A stretch of 64,000 nt of DNA, from the NCBI RefSeq assembly GCF_016424485.1, contig NZ_JAELUP010000103.1:372001-436000 (forward strand). The letters are read 5' to 3'. The stretch's first letter is position 1. Every line of letters begins with the position of its first letter. Shown in pieces: positions 16,102 to 25,564 of the stretch. Both the position numbers and the translations under genes were made by a program. The stretch is from Paenibacillus roseus. GTDB lineage: Bacteria > Bacillota > Bacilli > Paenibacillales > Paenibacillaceae. The notes below the pieces were generated by a model that was not told the DNA's origin, did not search any database, and saw only the letters and a list, made by a program, of their open reading frames with translations.

Positions 16102-16150
16102 AAACACAGCCGGATTCTTTTCATAAGGAGTCCAGCTGTGTTTTATATCG
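16102..16150 (+). terminator. Terminator of the phosphonate operon
   Basis: A 9-bp stem (AAACACAGC at 16102-16110 with GCTGTGTTT at 16135-16143), extended by an imperfect inner stem, is followed by a short T/A tract. It lies 12 bases after the last gene of the A+T-rich island and marks its right edge. Confidence 0.7.
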
Positions 16151-16264
16151 GGATTTATCTTGAATAATATAACCTGGAACCACACGAATATAGATTAACT
16201 CACCTATCAATTCCACAATCGTCCGGGTGCTTTACGGTCTGAATTATACTTTAAACTAAAGAAT

Positions 16265-16307
16265 CGTTGAAAAGTATCATTTATTGTTAATCTGACCAAT
16301 AGAAATG
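16265..16307 (+). promoter_or_regulatory. 43-nt element, copy 1, upstream of binding-protein gene
   Basis: Begins CGTTGAAAAGTAT and matches the element at 18264-18306 in 37 of 43 positions with no gaps, starting with 13 identical bases. Both copies lie upstream of transport genes of the same locus. A likely reading is the binding site of the YesN-type response regulator encoded at 22201, with TTGAAA perhaps acting as a -35 region. Confidence 0.6.
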
Positions 16308-16364
16308 ACGGCGACTAATTTATACAATAAAAATATCACACTTCCAGATAACGGAGATTTATAA

Positions 16365-16379
16365 TTGGAAGCGCTTCCT
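16365..16379. promoter_or_regulatory. cre-like operator (CcpA or LacI-family site)
   Basis: TTGGAAGCGCTTCCT fits the cre consensus WTGNAANCGNWNNCW, with a perfect GGAAGCGCTTCC palindrome. It lies 98 bases before the start of the binding-protein gene, and ccpA is in the same window (52480). Catabolite control of the locus is therefore likely. Confidence 0.65.
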
Positions 16380-16476
16380 GGAAATATATTGTTCCATTAT
16401 AAAGTCTTCAATTCACTGCTGCATATGCTCATATCCTGCTTAAACAAACAATTGTAAAGAGAGGGGTAGTGCAAGA

Positions 16477-18195
16477 ATGCATGATAAGGCAAGCGGAATA
16501 CAGGTAAAACGAACGACGGTCATTATCGCTTCTTTCATTCTTATGCTTGCGACAGTGCTTACCGGATGCAGCAACTCCGGCGCTAACACGAATTTGAAAA
16601 CGAATACAAACCAAACTTCCGGCGAACAGACAGGTGGAAACCAGCCGTCAGGCGATAACGGGAACGCGGAACAGTCTGGAGCGGAGGGGAAATGGGAGCT
16701 TGGCTCCGACCCGCTGGAATTCAGGATGTATGGCCATTACAGTTGGTACGACGTTCCGGGTTGGGACAGTACAGTGGCTGGAAGATGGATTAAAGAGAAC
16801 AAGCAAGTAAACATTCTCTCCGTATCTGCAGGTGGCAACCATGAGCAGAAGCTAAGCACGATGATCGCGTCGAACGATCTGCCGGATGTCATCTGGATGG
16901 ACCGTGGTGCTGAGGTGGAGCGTCTGCGCGATATGGGGATGCTGGTGCCTTTTGATGATTATCTGGATAAATACCCGAATCTGAAAACCTGGATGGGCAA
17001 GGATCTGAATATGCTGCGTTCGAAGGACGGCAAGCTGTATCAGTTCCCGAACTGGTATACGGGACGTCCGAACGGCAACGCCGGCTATGTCATTAACAAG
17101 AAAATCTATGAAGAGCTAGGCTCGCCGACGCTGGAAACTACGGATGATCTGTATAGTTATCTGGTGGCGGTCAAACAGAAATACGGCAATTCGGTCGTTC
17201 CTTTCGAGCCGCATCTTGCGAAGGATTTGCAGGGGCTGGGCGTACTGTACACGGCCTTTGGTGAAAATGTACTCTATTCCTATTTAAGCGCCAGCCTGCG
17301 AGCTGTCCCTAAGGACGGCAGTTTGACATCTGTATTCCACGATGCTACTTTCCGTGAAGCGCAGAAGTATATTTCCAAGCTCTATCGGGAGCGGCTTATT
17401 TCTCAAGATGCCTTCACGCAAACGCTCGACCAGATTGAAGAAAAGGTGATGCAAGGGCGTGTCGCCGTGTTCGCCGGGGCAAGTCCGTTCATTGCTATGA
17501 ATGGGCATCAGGAGCTGACCAAGAAGGACCCGGATGCCGGTTATTTCATGATTTGGCCCATTCATAAGCAGGGTCTGGATAAAGATAAAATTTACCCGGG
17601 CACGTACACAAGTCTTGGCTGGAATGTTAGCGTTATCACGACAGCGGCGAAGGACCCGGAGAAAATTTTCGCCTTCCTCGATTGGTATACCGGTCCTGAA
17701 GGTCAGTCTCTGCTGTTCTTCGGGCCTGAAGGGGAAAACTGGAAGGGTTTCGACGCGGAAGGGTACCCGAACTTTACGGCGGAATATGACGCCGATGAAG
17801 TGGCGAAGCTGCAAATGGATCAGGACCCGATTATGTGGAACGGCAACACCGGCTTTATCGATCCGGCAAAGATGAAATACGAGAGCACATTGCCGAAGGA
17901 GAAGCAAAACTGGGCTGCCCGTTACCAAAGTGAAATTACATGGAAAACACAGGCGAATGCGACGGAGTTTGTGAACCTTGACCCGGACCCGGATAGTGAT
18001 CTGGGAATAATCAAACAACGTGTGGATGACATTTTCACTCAGGCCTACGCGCAATCTGTTATGGCCAAGAGTGATGAAGAAGTGGACAGCATTCTGGATA
18101 AATTCGGGAAGGACGCCGAATCGGCCGGCTATTCACAACTTCTGGAATTCAGAACCAAGGCATGGAAGCAAAATAAAGCGCTGCTTGGAAATTAG
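16477..18195 (+). CDS. Extracellular sugar-binding lipoprotein (LplA type), copy 1
   Basis: ABC transporter solute-binding lipoprotein of 572 residues. The signal peptide ends in a lipobox at V-L-T-G-C (Cys about residue 31), followed by a low-complexity Thr/Asn/Ser/Gly linker. The mature domain is of the large binding-protein type seen with LplB/LplC permeases. The ATG follows AGAGAGGGG. The mature sequence is nearly the same as the protein at 20388, with long identical stretches such as that around R-G-A-E-V-E-R-L-R-D-M-G-M. The ligand is unknown, probably an oligosaccharide or a sugar related to the isomerase genes downstream. Downstream 18196-18397 holds the second 43-nt element. Confidence 0.88.
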   Translation: MHDKASGIQVKRTTVIIASFILMLATVLTGCSNSGANTNLKTNTNQTSGEQTGGNQPSGDNGNAEQSGAEGKWELGSDPLEFRMYGHYSWYDVPGWDSTVAGRWIKENKQVNILSVSAGGNHEQKLSTMIASNDLPDVIWMDRGAEVERLRDMGMLVPFDDYLDKYPNLKTWMGKDLNMLRSKDGKLYQFPNWYTGRPNGNAGYVINKKIYEELGSPTLETTDDLYSYLVAVKQKYGNSVVPFEPHLAKDLQGLGVLYTAFGENVLYSYLSASLRAVPKDGSLTSVFHDATFREAQKYISKLYRERLISQDAFTQTLDQIEEKVMQGRVAVFAGASPFIAMNGHQELTKKDPDAGYFMIWPIHKQGLDKDKIYPGTYTSLGWNVSVITTAAKDPEKIFAFLDWYTGPEGQSLLFFGPEGENWKGFDAEGYPNFTAEYDADEVAKLQMDQDPIMWNGNTGFIDPAKMKYESTLPKEKQNWAARYQSEITWKTQANATEFVNLDPDPDSDLGIIKQRVDDIFTQAYAQSVMAKSDEEVDSILDKFGKDAESAGYSQLLEFRTKAWKQNKALLGN

Positions 18196-18263
18196 ATATA
18201 ACATAAACATAACTTATTATGTTATTAATGAGTTATTAAAAATTACACAAAATCTCGAAAATT

Positions 18264-18306
18264 CGTTGAAAAGTATAAATTATTGTTGATCTGGCAAATA
18301 GAATTG
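18264..18306 (+). promoter_or_regulatory. 43-nt element, copy 2, upstream of permease genes
   Basis: Second copy of the element at 16265-16307 (37 of 43 identical). It lies about 98 bases before the permease SD, whereas copy 1 lies about 212 bases before its gene. This suggests that permeases and second binding protein have their own regulated promoter in addition to any read-through. Confidence 0.6.
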
Positions 18307-18403
18307 GCCTTAAATCTGACATAAAATTAAGATATCAATATTTGGAAAGGCAAAGGCTTACGTACGAGGGCGTTGCCACACCATATCTTACAGGAGGATG
18401 CCT

Positions 18404-19381
18404 ATGCCGCAAGCAACAACTAAGCCGCAGATCCATGCGCCGACACAGCCGGAGCCCAGCCGCAAAAAAAATGTCGTTGTGCGCTTTTTGAAGCAATGGG
18501 ATATACAACTCATGGTATGGCCCGGGATTATACTCATCTTCGTATTCGCCTATTTGCCGATGTATGGAGTGCTTACCGGTTTTATGGACTACAAGATCAA
18601 TACGGGCGCTCGAATCTTTGAGAACAACTGGGTGGGATTCAAGCATTTCTCAATGTTCTTCAATGCGCCGGAGTTTTATACCGTCATGCGCAATACGATT
18701 GTCATCAGCTTGCTCAAGTTTCTGATTGGTTTTCCAGCTCCCATCATTCTGGCGCTAATGCTGAATGAAATCCGCCATATGATGTTCAAGCGGGTCGTGC
18801 AGACGATTACTTACTTGCCTCACTTCATGTCCTGGGTTATCGTAGCGGGTCTGGTCGGATCGATGCTCTCTACGGAGAACGGAAGCATCAATATTTTGCT
18901 GCAAAAGATCAACCTCATTGATGATCCGGTCAACTTCATGTCCATGCCGGAATACTTCTGGTCCATTCTCATCTCCGCTAACGTGTGGAAGGAGATCGGC
19001 TTTGGCTCGATTGTTTACCTGGCAGCAATCGCGGGGGTTGACCAAAGCATGTATGAGGCGGCCGACATCGACGGAGCGAGCAAATTCAAGCAAATTTATC
19101 TGATCACGATTCCGACGATTATGCCGGTCATTGTTATCTTCATGATACTGGCTATCGGCAACCTGCTTAGCGCTGGCTTCGAAGATATCCTCCTGCTCGC
19201 TGAAAATCCGGTGCTGCGACCGGTATCAGATGTTATTGATACGTATGTATACCGGGTAGGCTTGTCCAACTTCCGTTATTCATATGCAACTGCGGTAGGA
19301 TTGTTCAAGGCTGTCATCAGCATTGGTTTGCTGACCATGGCGAACTATCTTGCCCGTAAATCGGGGAACAGCCTGTGGTAG
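18404..19381 (+). CDS. Sugar ABC transporter permease (LplB type)
   Basis: First membrane subunit of the importer, about 325 residues with six membrane segments of the MalF-like fold. The cytoplasmic EAA loop is visible as Y-E-A-A-D-I-D-G-A-S-K-F-K. ATG 18404 is chosen over 18398 because AGGAGG directly abuts the latter. No ATPase gene is present in the locus; such importers usually share a genome-encoded MsmK/UgpC-type ATPase. Confidence 0.9.
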   Translation: MPQATTKPQIHAPTQPEPSRKKNVVVRFLKQWDIQLMVWPGIILIFVFAYLPMYGVLTGFMDYKINTGARIFENNWVGFKHFSMFFNAPEFYTVMRNTIVISLLKFLIGFPAPIILALMLNEIRHMMFKRVVQTITYLPHFMSWVIVAGLVGSMLSTENGSINILLQKINLIDDPVNFMSMPEYFWSILISANVWKEIGFGSIVYLAAIAGVDQSMYEAADIDGASKFKQIYLITIPTIMPVIVIFMILAIGNLLSAGFEDILLLAENPVLRPVSDVIDTYVYRVGLSNFRYSYATAVGLFKAVISIGLLTMANYLARKSGNSLW

Positions 19382-19415
19382 CAGGCAGAATTGAACAACG
19401 GGGAGGCGAACTGCA

Positions 19416-20312
19416 GTGACGCGATTAGCATTCGGAGACCGAATCATGCACATTATCATCTATACCTTTCTCATCTTGTTGTCCTTCAGCGCGCTGTATC
19501 CGTTCTGGAATGCGCTAGTGATATCCTTTAATCTGGGGCTGGATACATCCAAGGGAGGCGTTACATTTTGGCCGCGGGTATTCACTTTGGAAAACTACGA
19601 AATTGTATTGAATGACAAGCGACTTGTCAACGGCATGGTCATATCCGTAGCGCGCACAGTGGTTGGTTCAGCCGCAGCGATACTAATGACAGCGATCCTG
19701 GCATACGGCATGACCAAGAGGGAGCTTATCGGACGCAATGTTTATATGGTATATTTCATCTTTACCATGTATTTCGGCGGCGGTTTGATTCCGACCTTTC
19801 TGTTAATCCGTTCTCTTGGCCTGATGAACACATTCTGGGTGTTTATCATTCCGGCGCTAATCAGCGTATGGAACATGATTATATTTCGAACCTTCTTTAG
19901 AGGCTTGCCGGCAGGGCTTGAGGAGTCCGCCAAGGTGGACGGATGCAGCAACTGGGGGATTCTGTTCAGAATTGTACTCCCCTTGTCCGGGCCTGTCATT
20001 GCCACATTGGCATTATTCACCGCGGTATCTCACTGGAATGACTGGTTTATAGCCAGCATCTACATTAACAACGAGAAGCTGCTCCCGATTCAGACCATGC
20101 TCCGGCAAATTCTGAACGCCAACATTGTAACGGATATGTCCAATAATCTGGATACCGCTTCACAAGCGCGGATCGAGAGCGCCCGGACGATTACGACCAA
20201 ATCGCTGACTATGGCAACAATGATGGTAGCTACATTACCGATTGTGCTTGTCTATCCGTTCGTTCAGAAATACTTTGTGAAAGGCGTGCTGATTGGCTCG
20301 CTGAAGGAGTAG
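19416..20312 (+). CDS. Sugar ABC transporter permease (LplC type)
   Basis: Second membrane subunit, 298 residues, MalG-like with six membrane segments. The EAA loop reads L-E-E-S-A-K-V-D-G-C-S-N-W-G. GTG start preceded by GGGGAGGCG. The C terminus ends in V-Q-K-Y-F-V-K-G-V-L-I-G-S-L-K, as usual for this subfamily. It follows the LplB-type gene by 34 bases. Confidence 0.9.
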   Translation: MTRLAFGDRIMHIIIYTFLILLSFSALYPFWNALVISFNLGLDTSKGGVTFWPRVFTLENYEIVLNDKRLVNGMVISVARTVVGSAAAILMTAILAYGMTKRELIGRNVYMVYFIFTMYFGGGLIPTFLLIRSLGLMNTFWVFIIPALISVWNMIIFRTFFRGLPAGLEESAKVDGCSNWGILFRIVLPLSGPVIATLALFTAVSHWNDWFIASIYINNEKLLPIQTMLRQILNANIVTDMSNNLDTASQARIESARTITTKSLTMATMMVATLPIVLVYPFVQKYFVKGVLIGSLKE

Positions 20313-20387
20313 GTAGCGCCCGCTTTACGTTTAAGGCGATTCATCGCTTTGGACATACAAAAAAAGTAAAGAGAGGGGTAAGTGAAG

Positions 20388-22079
20388 ATGAATAAGGCCA
20401 GAAGATTTTCGATTCTCCTTGCATCTGTGATGCTCGTGCTGGCAACAGTGCTGGCTGGATGCAGCAGCAACACGGGCAAAACAACGAACCAGCCGGCTAC
20501 CGGACAGACAGAAGGCAACAAGACCTCAGATAATAAAGGAAACGATGAGCAGACAAGTACTGATGGAAAATGGGAGTTTGGCTCCGAGCCGCTGGAATTC
20601 AGCATGTACGGCCACTATAGCTGGTACGACGTACCGGCATGGGATAGTACAGTAGCTGGAAGATGGCTCAAAGACAACAAAAAGCTTAACATTGTGCCGG
20701 TATCTGCGGGGGGCAACCACGAGCAGAAGCTGAGTACGATGATTGCGTCGAACGATCTGCCGGATGTCATCTGGATGGACCGCGGCGCTGAGGTGGAGCG
20801 TCTGCGCGATATGGGGATGCTGGTTCCATTTGACGATTACCTCGATAAGTATCCGAATCTGAAAACCTGGATGGGCAAGGACCTGAATATGCTGCGCTCG
20901 GAGGACGGCAAGCTGTATCAGTTCCCGAACTGGTATACGGGACGTCCGAACGGCAACGCCGGTTATGTCATCAACAAGAAAATCTATGAAGAGCTCGGTT
21001 CACCGAAGCTGGAAACAACGGATGACTTGTATAATTATCTCGTAGCTGTCAAAGCAAAATACGGCAACAGCGTTACCCCTTACGAGCCGCATTTGGCTAA
21101 AGACCAGCAAGGTCTTGGCGTACTGTACACGGCTTTTGGTGAAGATGTATTGTATTCCTACCTGAATGCAGCACTTCGGGCGATTCCGAAGGACGGCCAG
21201 TTAACGTCAGTGTTTAAGGATGACACTTTCCGTGAGGCCCAGAAATATATTTCCAAGCTGTACCGTGAGCGTCTGATCTCCCAGGATGCGTTTACACAAA
21301 CCATAGACCAAATTGAGGAGAAAGTCATGCAGGGCCGCGTAGCTGTATTCGCTTCCGCCAGCCCGACTGTTATTGCAATGAATGCCCACCAGGAGATGGT
21401 GAAGAAAGACCCGAACTCCGGTTACTTCATGATCTGGCCGATCCATAAAGAGGGGCTGGATAAAAATAAAATTTACCCGGGCACGTACACAAGCCTTGGC
21501 TGGAACGTGAGCGTCATTACGACAGCCGCGAAGGACCCGGAAAAAATCTTTGCATTCCTCGACTGGTATACGGGTCCTGAAGGCCAATCTCTGCTCTTCT
21601 TCGGACCTGAGGGCAAGAACTGGAAGGGCTTCGATGCGGATGGGTATCCGAACTTTACTCCGGAGTACGACGCGGAAGAAGTTCTGCAATTGCAAAAGGA
21701 TCAAGACCCGATCATGTGGAACGGCAACACCGGCTACATCGATCCGGCGAAGATGAAGTACGAGAGCACATTGCCTGCGGATAAGCAAAACTGGGCTGCC
21801 CGTTACCAAAGCGAAATTACTTGGAAGACGCAAGCCAATGCAACCGAGTTTGTAAATATGGACCCGGCTCCGGACAGCGATCTGGGCATTATCAAGCAGC
21901 GTATTGATGATATCTTCACCCAGGCGTATGCAGAATCTGTCATGGCGAAGAGCGACGAGGATGTCGACAGAATTCTGGACAAAGCGGAGAAGGATGCAGA
22001 AGCTTCCGGCTATTCCCAGCTTCTGGAGTTCAGAACGGAAGCGTGGAATAGAAATAAAGCGTTGTTGGAAAACAAGTAA
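20388..22079 (+). CDS. Extracellular sugar-binding lipoprotein (LplA type), copy 2
   Basis: Second binding lipoprotein, about 563 residues, with lipobox V-L-A-G-C and a Thr/Asn/Gln-rich linker. It is a paralogue of the protein at 16477: after the linker most of the sequence is identical, and differences are mainly conservative, while many codons differ at the third base, so both copies appear to be kept by selection. ATG 20388 with GAGAGGGG 9 bases before is preferred to GTG 20382. The two copies flank the permeases and may widen the ligand range. Confidence 0.88.
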   Translation: MNKARRFSILLASVMLVLATVLAGCSSNTGKTTNQPATGQTEGNKTSDNKGNDEQTSTDGKWEFGSEPLEFSMYGHYSWYDVPAWDSTVAGRWLKDNKKLNIVPVSAGGNHEQKLSTMIASNDLPDVIWMDRGAEVERLRDMGMLVPFDDYLDKYPNLKTWMGKDLNMLRSEDGKLYQFPNWYTGRPNGNAGYVINKKIYEELGSPKLETTDDLYNYLVAVKAKYGNSVTPYEPHLAKDQQGLGVLYTAFGEDVLYSYLNAALRAIPKDGQLTSVFKDDTFREAQKYISKLYRERLISQDAFTQTIDQIEEKVMQGRVAVFASASPTVIAMNAHQEMVKKDPNSGYFMIWPIHKEGLDKNKIYPGTYTSLGWNVSVITTAAKDPEKIFAFLDWYTGPEGQSLLFFGPEGKNWKGFDADGYPNFTPEYDAEEVLQLQKDQDPIMWNGNTGYIDPAKMKYESTLPADKQNWAARYQSEITWKTQANATEFVNMDPAPDSDLGIIKQRIDDIFTQAYAESVMAKSDEDVDRILDKAEKDAEASGYSQLLEFRTEAWNRNKALLENK

Positions 22080-22099
22080 ATATTGTGCCTGTGCAGGGA

Positions 22100-22133
22100 A
22101 AGGGTATACTATATAATAGTATACCCTTTCTTT
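22100..22133 (+). terminator. Terminator after second binding-protein gene
   Basis: A perfect 13-bp stem (22100-22112 with 22116-22128), 3-nt loop, followed by TTCTTTT. It separates the transport operon from the two-component genes. Confidence 0.8.
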
Positions 22134-22200
22134 TGAATGAGAGGAAAATTATTGCTAGTTGTCCGATATGCCAGCGATTACGAAACTGGAGTTGAAGCTG

Positions 22201-23775
22201 ATGTATAAGGTACTGCTCGTGGATGATGAAATACTTGATTTGAAGGGAATGCAGACATTCATTCCATGGGAAGAACTGGGGATGGAGGTCGTGGCGGCGG
22301 TATCCAGCGGGTTTGCGGCAAGCGAATTGCTGGAGGGGCAGCCGGTTGATATTTTGGTCACCGACGTTCACATGCCAAATATGTCAGGTCTCGAACTGGC
22401 ACGCAAAGCGCTGGATACGAATGAAAAGCTGAAAATCATTTTTGTCAGCGGCTATCAGGACTTTCATTATGTGAAGCAAGCGCTCTATTTGAATGCTTGC
22501 AGCTATGTATTGAAACCTATGGATGATAACGAGCTGATTGAATCGCTGAAAAAGCTCCGCGATGAGCTTGATGAGCAGCGCAAGCGGCAGGAGACAGAGC
22601 AGCAGTATAGGCGAATGGTACCGCTGATTAAGAATGAGTATCTGGTTCAACTGCTCGAAGGCGTCTTGAATTCGGAGGCGCTGGAGGTGTTGCTGGAGGA
22701 GTACAAGCTGAATGAGACGAACTGGCCTGTGCGTGTAGTCATTGCCGAGCGGGATGATTGGAAGATCAAGCGCGGCGCCGAGGACGTCATGGACGAAGCG
22801 AAGATGTCGGGGGTATTTTGGAACACGCTATCCTCTGTCTGCCGCAGACTTGGTATTCAGCAATATTGCAGGTTGAACGACAAGCGGCTTGGGCTGCTGC
22901 TTGAATCCGCTGTAAAGCCCGAATATCTGCATGAGGTGCTTAGCCGGGAATTTGCAGAGACTCCAGCTCCAGTCACAGTCACTCTCGGTGTAGGAGATCA
23001 GGTCACAGGGGTATTGTTCCTCAAGGAGTCCTATCGTCAGGCGAAGGCTGCGCTTGATTATAAAATGTTTAACGGAAAGGGCTCCATTATTCATTATCAG
23101 CAGGCCCAAACTGCACGAATGAAAGATGTTCAGAATCTCGATATCCAACTCGATTCATTGTTCGAGGCGATGACGAATTATGATCTGGTGCGCATACATG
23201 ATGAGCTTCACAAGCTCTATGGACTGGCAGTAACGATGCGGTCCAAATATACGATACAGAACTTCACCATTTTTCTTCTGATGAAGCTGGACGCCTATCT
23301 GCAGAAGATGAATGAAGATTTGTTCCAACTGCTCAATATAGATATCCATTCACTGGATGTTGTGCTCCAGTATGAAACCATTGGTGAGATTCATGCCTGG
23401 CTTCAGTACCAGGTGTATGAATTGTCAGAAATACTGCATTCGAAGAAACAAAAGAAGAACTGGAAGCTTGTCCGGGATATTGTCAATGATGTGAAGCAGC
23501 GGCTGCATGAAAATATTTCGCTCAAGGACATTGCGGAGCAGTATTCGTTCTCGCCGAACTATCTGGGGCAAATTTTCAAGGAGGAGATGAATACAAATTT
23601 CAGCGATTATATTACAACACTCCGAATGGAAAAAGCAGGGGATTTGCTGCTCCATACCAATCTGAAAGTATATGAGATTGCCAATATGATCGGTTACCGC
23701 TACCTTCCTTATTTCAGCCGGCAATTTAAGGACTACTACGCTAAAACGCCCCTGGAATACCGTAGAAAACTATGA
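22201..23775 (+). CDS. YesN-type response regulator with AraC output domain
   Basis: Receiver domain at residues 1-120 (D-D-E near residue 9, phospho-acceptor Asp55 in V-T-D-V-H-M-P, conserved Lys in V-L-K-P-M-D), a central segment of about 280 residues and a C-terminal AraC-type double helix-turn-helix from about residue 425. Partner of the YesM-type kinase at 23772, whose start overlaps its end. ATG 22201 (M-Y-K-V-L-L-V-D-D-E) with GGAG 9 bases before is preferred to an upstream TTG at 22159. Likely activates the adjacent transport genes, perhaps through the two 43-nt elements. Confidence 0.9.
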   Translation: MYKVLLVDDEILDLKGMQTFIPWEELGMEVVAAVSSGFAASELLEGQPVDILVTDVHMPNMSGLELARKALDTNEKLKIIFVSGYQDFHYVKQALYLNACSYVLKPMDDNELIESLKKLRDELDEQRKRQETEQQYRRMVPLIKNEYLVQLLEGVLNSEALEVLLEEYKLNETNWPVRVVIAERDDWKIKRGAEDVMDEAKMSGVFWNTLSSVCRRLGIQQYCRLNDKRLGLLLESAVKPEYLHEVLSREFAETPAPVTVTLGVGDQVTGVLFLKESYRQAKAALDYKMFNGKGSIIHYQQAQTARMKDVQNLDIQLDSLFEAMTNYDLVRIHDELHKLYGLAVTMRSKYTIQNFTIFLLMKLDAYLQKMNEDLFQLLNIDIHSLDVVLQYETIGEIHAWLQYQVYELSEILHSKKQKKNWKLVRDIVNDVKQRLHENISLKDIAEQYSFSPNYLGQIFKEEMNTNFSDYITTLRMEKAGDLLLHTNLKVYEIANMIGYRYLPYFSRQFKDYYAKTPLEYRRKL

Positions 23776-25538
23776 AGTTGCCCAAATACCGTTACCTGCC
23801 GTTTGGCTACAAGCTAATGCTGTCCTATTGTATTTTTATCGTCATTCCTGTGCTGCTGATCGGTTATCTGTCCAATGCCGTCTATCTCAATTCCATCCGG
23901 GAGCAGACCAACAGCAGCGTGCAGGGAACGCTGACCCAGATGAGCGACAACATATCCTACAAAATCAACGATATCATTCGGATTTCAGATCTGTTCTATT
24001 ATGATTATTCGCTTGCGCGGCATGTTCGCAATTACGAGCAAGGCTGGTTATCGTACGAAGCAACGACCAAATATCTGCTGCCCAAAATTGCGTCTTATAT
24101 CGAAGCGACAAGCCAGCGCCTGTGGCTTTCGATTTATTTTCATAATGAGGATTTTCCGGAAGTTTATCGTATTTTTAAGGACGAGGACCCGCTTGGCTCC
24201 AATGAGAACCGCTATGATCTGTTTCATCTGTCAAGAATTCAAGACAAGCCATGGTACCGCAACTATCCGGAGGAAAAATACGGGCAGACGATGGTCTGGC
24301 AGCGAATTGAGGATGATTTTAGCTTTGAGAGGATCTCTTTGCTGCGGAGGCTGCTGAATGTGCAAGTGACGACCACCATCCAGGAGATTGGCTTCATGCG
24401 AATGAGCGTGCCGCTCTCGGATTTGTTTGGGACGGTAGATTATACGAAGATTGGCAACGGGGCGACGATTTTTATCATAGATGAAAATGAACGTATTGTG
24501 AAAGCTTCGGGGGATGCTAGTTACCGGTATGATCAGCCCTGGGACAAATCCCTTTACAAGGATTACATGATTTTGGAGCATGATATTCCCGGATTTGAGT
24601 GGAAGATATCTACGGTCATCCCCAATCATATTTTCGAGCAAAATGTAAGGGAGGTCAAGCTGCTTACATTCCTGATTTGTCTTGTGTTCACAGTCGTTTA
24701 TTTCGTATCAGGGGCGCTGATGTCCAATTATTTTTCCCGAAAAGTAGGCAAAATCGTCTCCGTTCTCAATTCCTTCCAGGAGGGTAATTTTACGAAGCGG
24801 ATTTTCTTCAAGGGTCAGGACGAATTCAGCCAGATATCGCTGGCGCTCAACGAGATGGGACAAAATATCGGGGAGTTGATTCATAAAGTCTACGTCGCCG
24901 ATCTGGATAAAAAGGAAGCGGAGCTAGATATGCTGCAAGCCCAGATTAACCCGCATTTTCTCTATAATACGCTGTCTTCTATTAATCGGCTGGCCAAGTT
25001 CGGGGAACTTGACAAATTGCAGCGGATGGTAATGGATTTAGCGAAATTTTATCGGCTATCCTTGAACGAAGGCCGGACAATTCTGACGATTGCCGAAGAA
25101 CTGGAGCAAGCAAAGGCGTACATCAGCATCCAGAAGACGAAATATGAGGATCGGATGAGCGTCAGCTACCATATTGACGAAGAAATATTGGGCAAATCGA
25201 CTATCAAGCTGATCATTCAGCCGTTTATCGAAAATGTGTTGGAGCACGCCTGGTGTGCAGACCGCATCCATATCCGGATCGTGGCGTACCGCGAGCGGGA
25301 TAGCATCTATTTCAAAGTCATCGATGACGGGGTGGGGATTCACGCAGATCTGCTCAAGCAGATGGAAGACCCGGATGAGAGTGCGAGCACCGGATACGGC
25401 ATTCGCAATGTCAACCAGCGCATCAAGCTATATTATGGCCCGACCTACGGTGTCCAGATGTACAGCAGGCTCGGAATCGGGACAACGGTGCTTATTCGAA
25501 TTCCGGTAAGCAGAATGGAAGGGCGGACAATGGAATGA
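23772..25538 (+). CDS. YesM-type sensor histidine kinase
   Basis: 588-residue membrane histidine kinase of the LytS/YesM class. A first membrane segment lies near residues 15-35, an extracytoplasmic sensing domain follows to about 295, then a second membrane segment, HAMP and the His_kinase domain with phospho-acceptor His395 in Q-I-N-P-H-F-L-Y-N-T. The ATP-binding domain has N-box I-E-N-V-L-E-H-A and a D-D-G-V-G-I box. Translationally coupled to the YesN gene (ATGA overlap). Confidence 0.9.
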   Translation: MKLPKYRYLPFGYKLMLSYCIFIVIPVLLIGYLSNAVYLNSIREQTNSSVQGTLTQMSDNISYKINDIIRISDLFYYDYSLARHVRNYEQGWLSYEATTKYLLPKIASYIEATSQRLWLSIYFHNEDFPEVYRIFKDEDPLGSNENRYDLFHLSRIQDKPWYRNYPEEKYGQTMVWQRIEDDFSFERISLLRRLLNVQVTTTIQEIGFMRMSVPLSDLFGTVDYTKIGNGATIFIIDENERIVKASGDASYRYDQPWDKSLYKDYMILEHDIPGFEWKISTVIPNHIFEQNVREVKLLTFLICLVFTVVYFVSGALMSNYFSRKVGKIVSVLNSFQEGNFTKRIFFKGQDEFSQISLALNEMGQNIGELIHKVYVADLDKKEAELDMLQAQINPHFLYNTLSSINRLAKFGELDKLQRMVMDLAKFYRLSLNEGRTILTIAEELEQAKAYISIQKTKYEDRMSVSYHIDEEILGKSTIKLIIQPFIENVLEHAWCADRIHIRIVAYRERDSIYFKVIDDGVGIHADLLKQMEDPDESASTGYGIRNVNQRIKLYYGPTYGVQMYSRLGIGTTVLIRIPVSRMEGRTME

Positions 25539-25564
25539 CCCGGCAGATGCCGGGTCATTTTTGG
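25534..25564 (+). terminator. Terminator after yesM-type gene
   Basis: An 11-bp stem (AATGACCCGGC 25534-25544 with its complement 25549-25559), 4-nt loop, and a T tract. It overlaps the stop codons of both converging genes. Confidence 0.75.

Larger units (their letters stand above)
16144..16476. other. Promoter region of the sugar transport locus
   Basis: About 330 bases with no gene. They hold a 43-nt element shared with 18264-18306, and a cre-like palindrome at 16365-16379, both listed separately. A TATACAAT sequence at 16321-16328 is a candidate -10 box. Confidence 0.6.

Noticed and set aside
246..16476. Prophage or integrative element around the island
   Set aside because: The gene at 9-245 resembles the tail of phage-type amidases, but no integrase, portal, terminase, att repeat or transposase is visible.
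17284..18054. 256-codon frame on the minus strand inside the first binding-protein gene
   Set aside because: A mirror frame; the same shadow appears at 21207-21833 in the paralogue, with no ribosome binding site and Arg/Val/Leu-rich composition.
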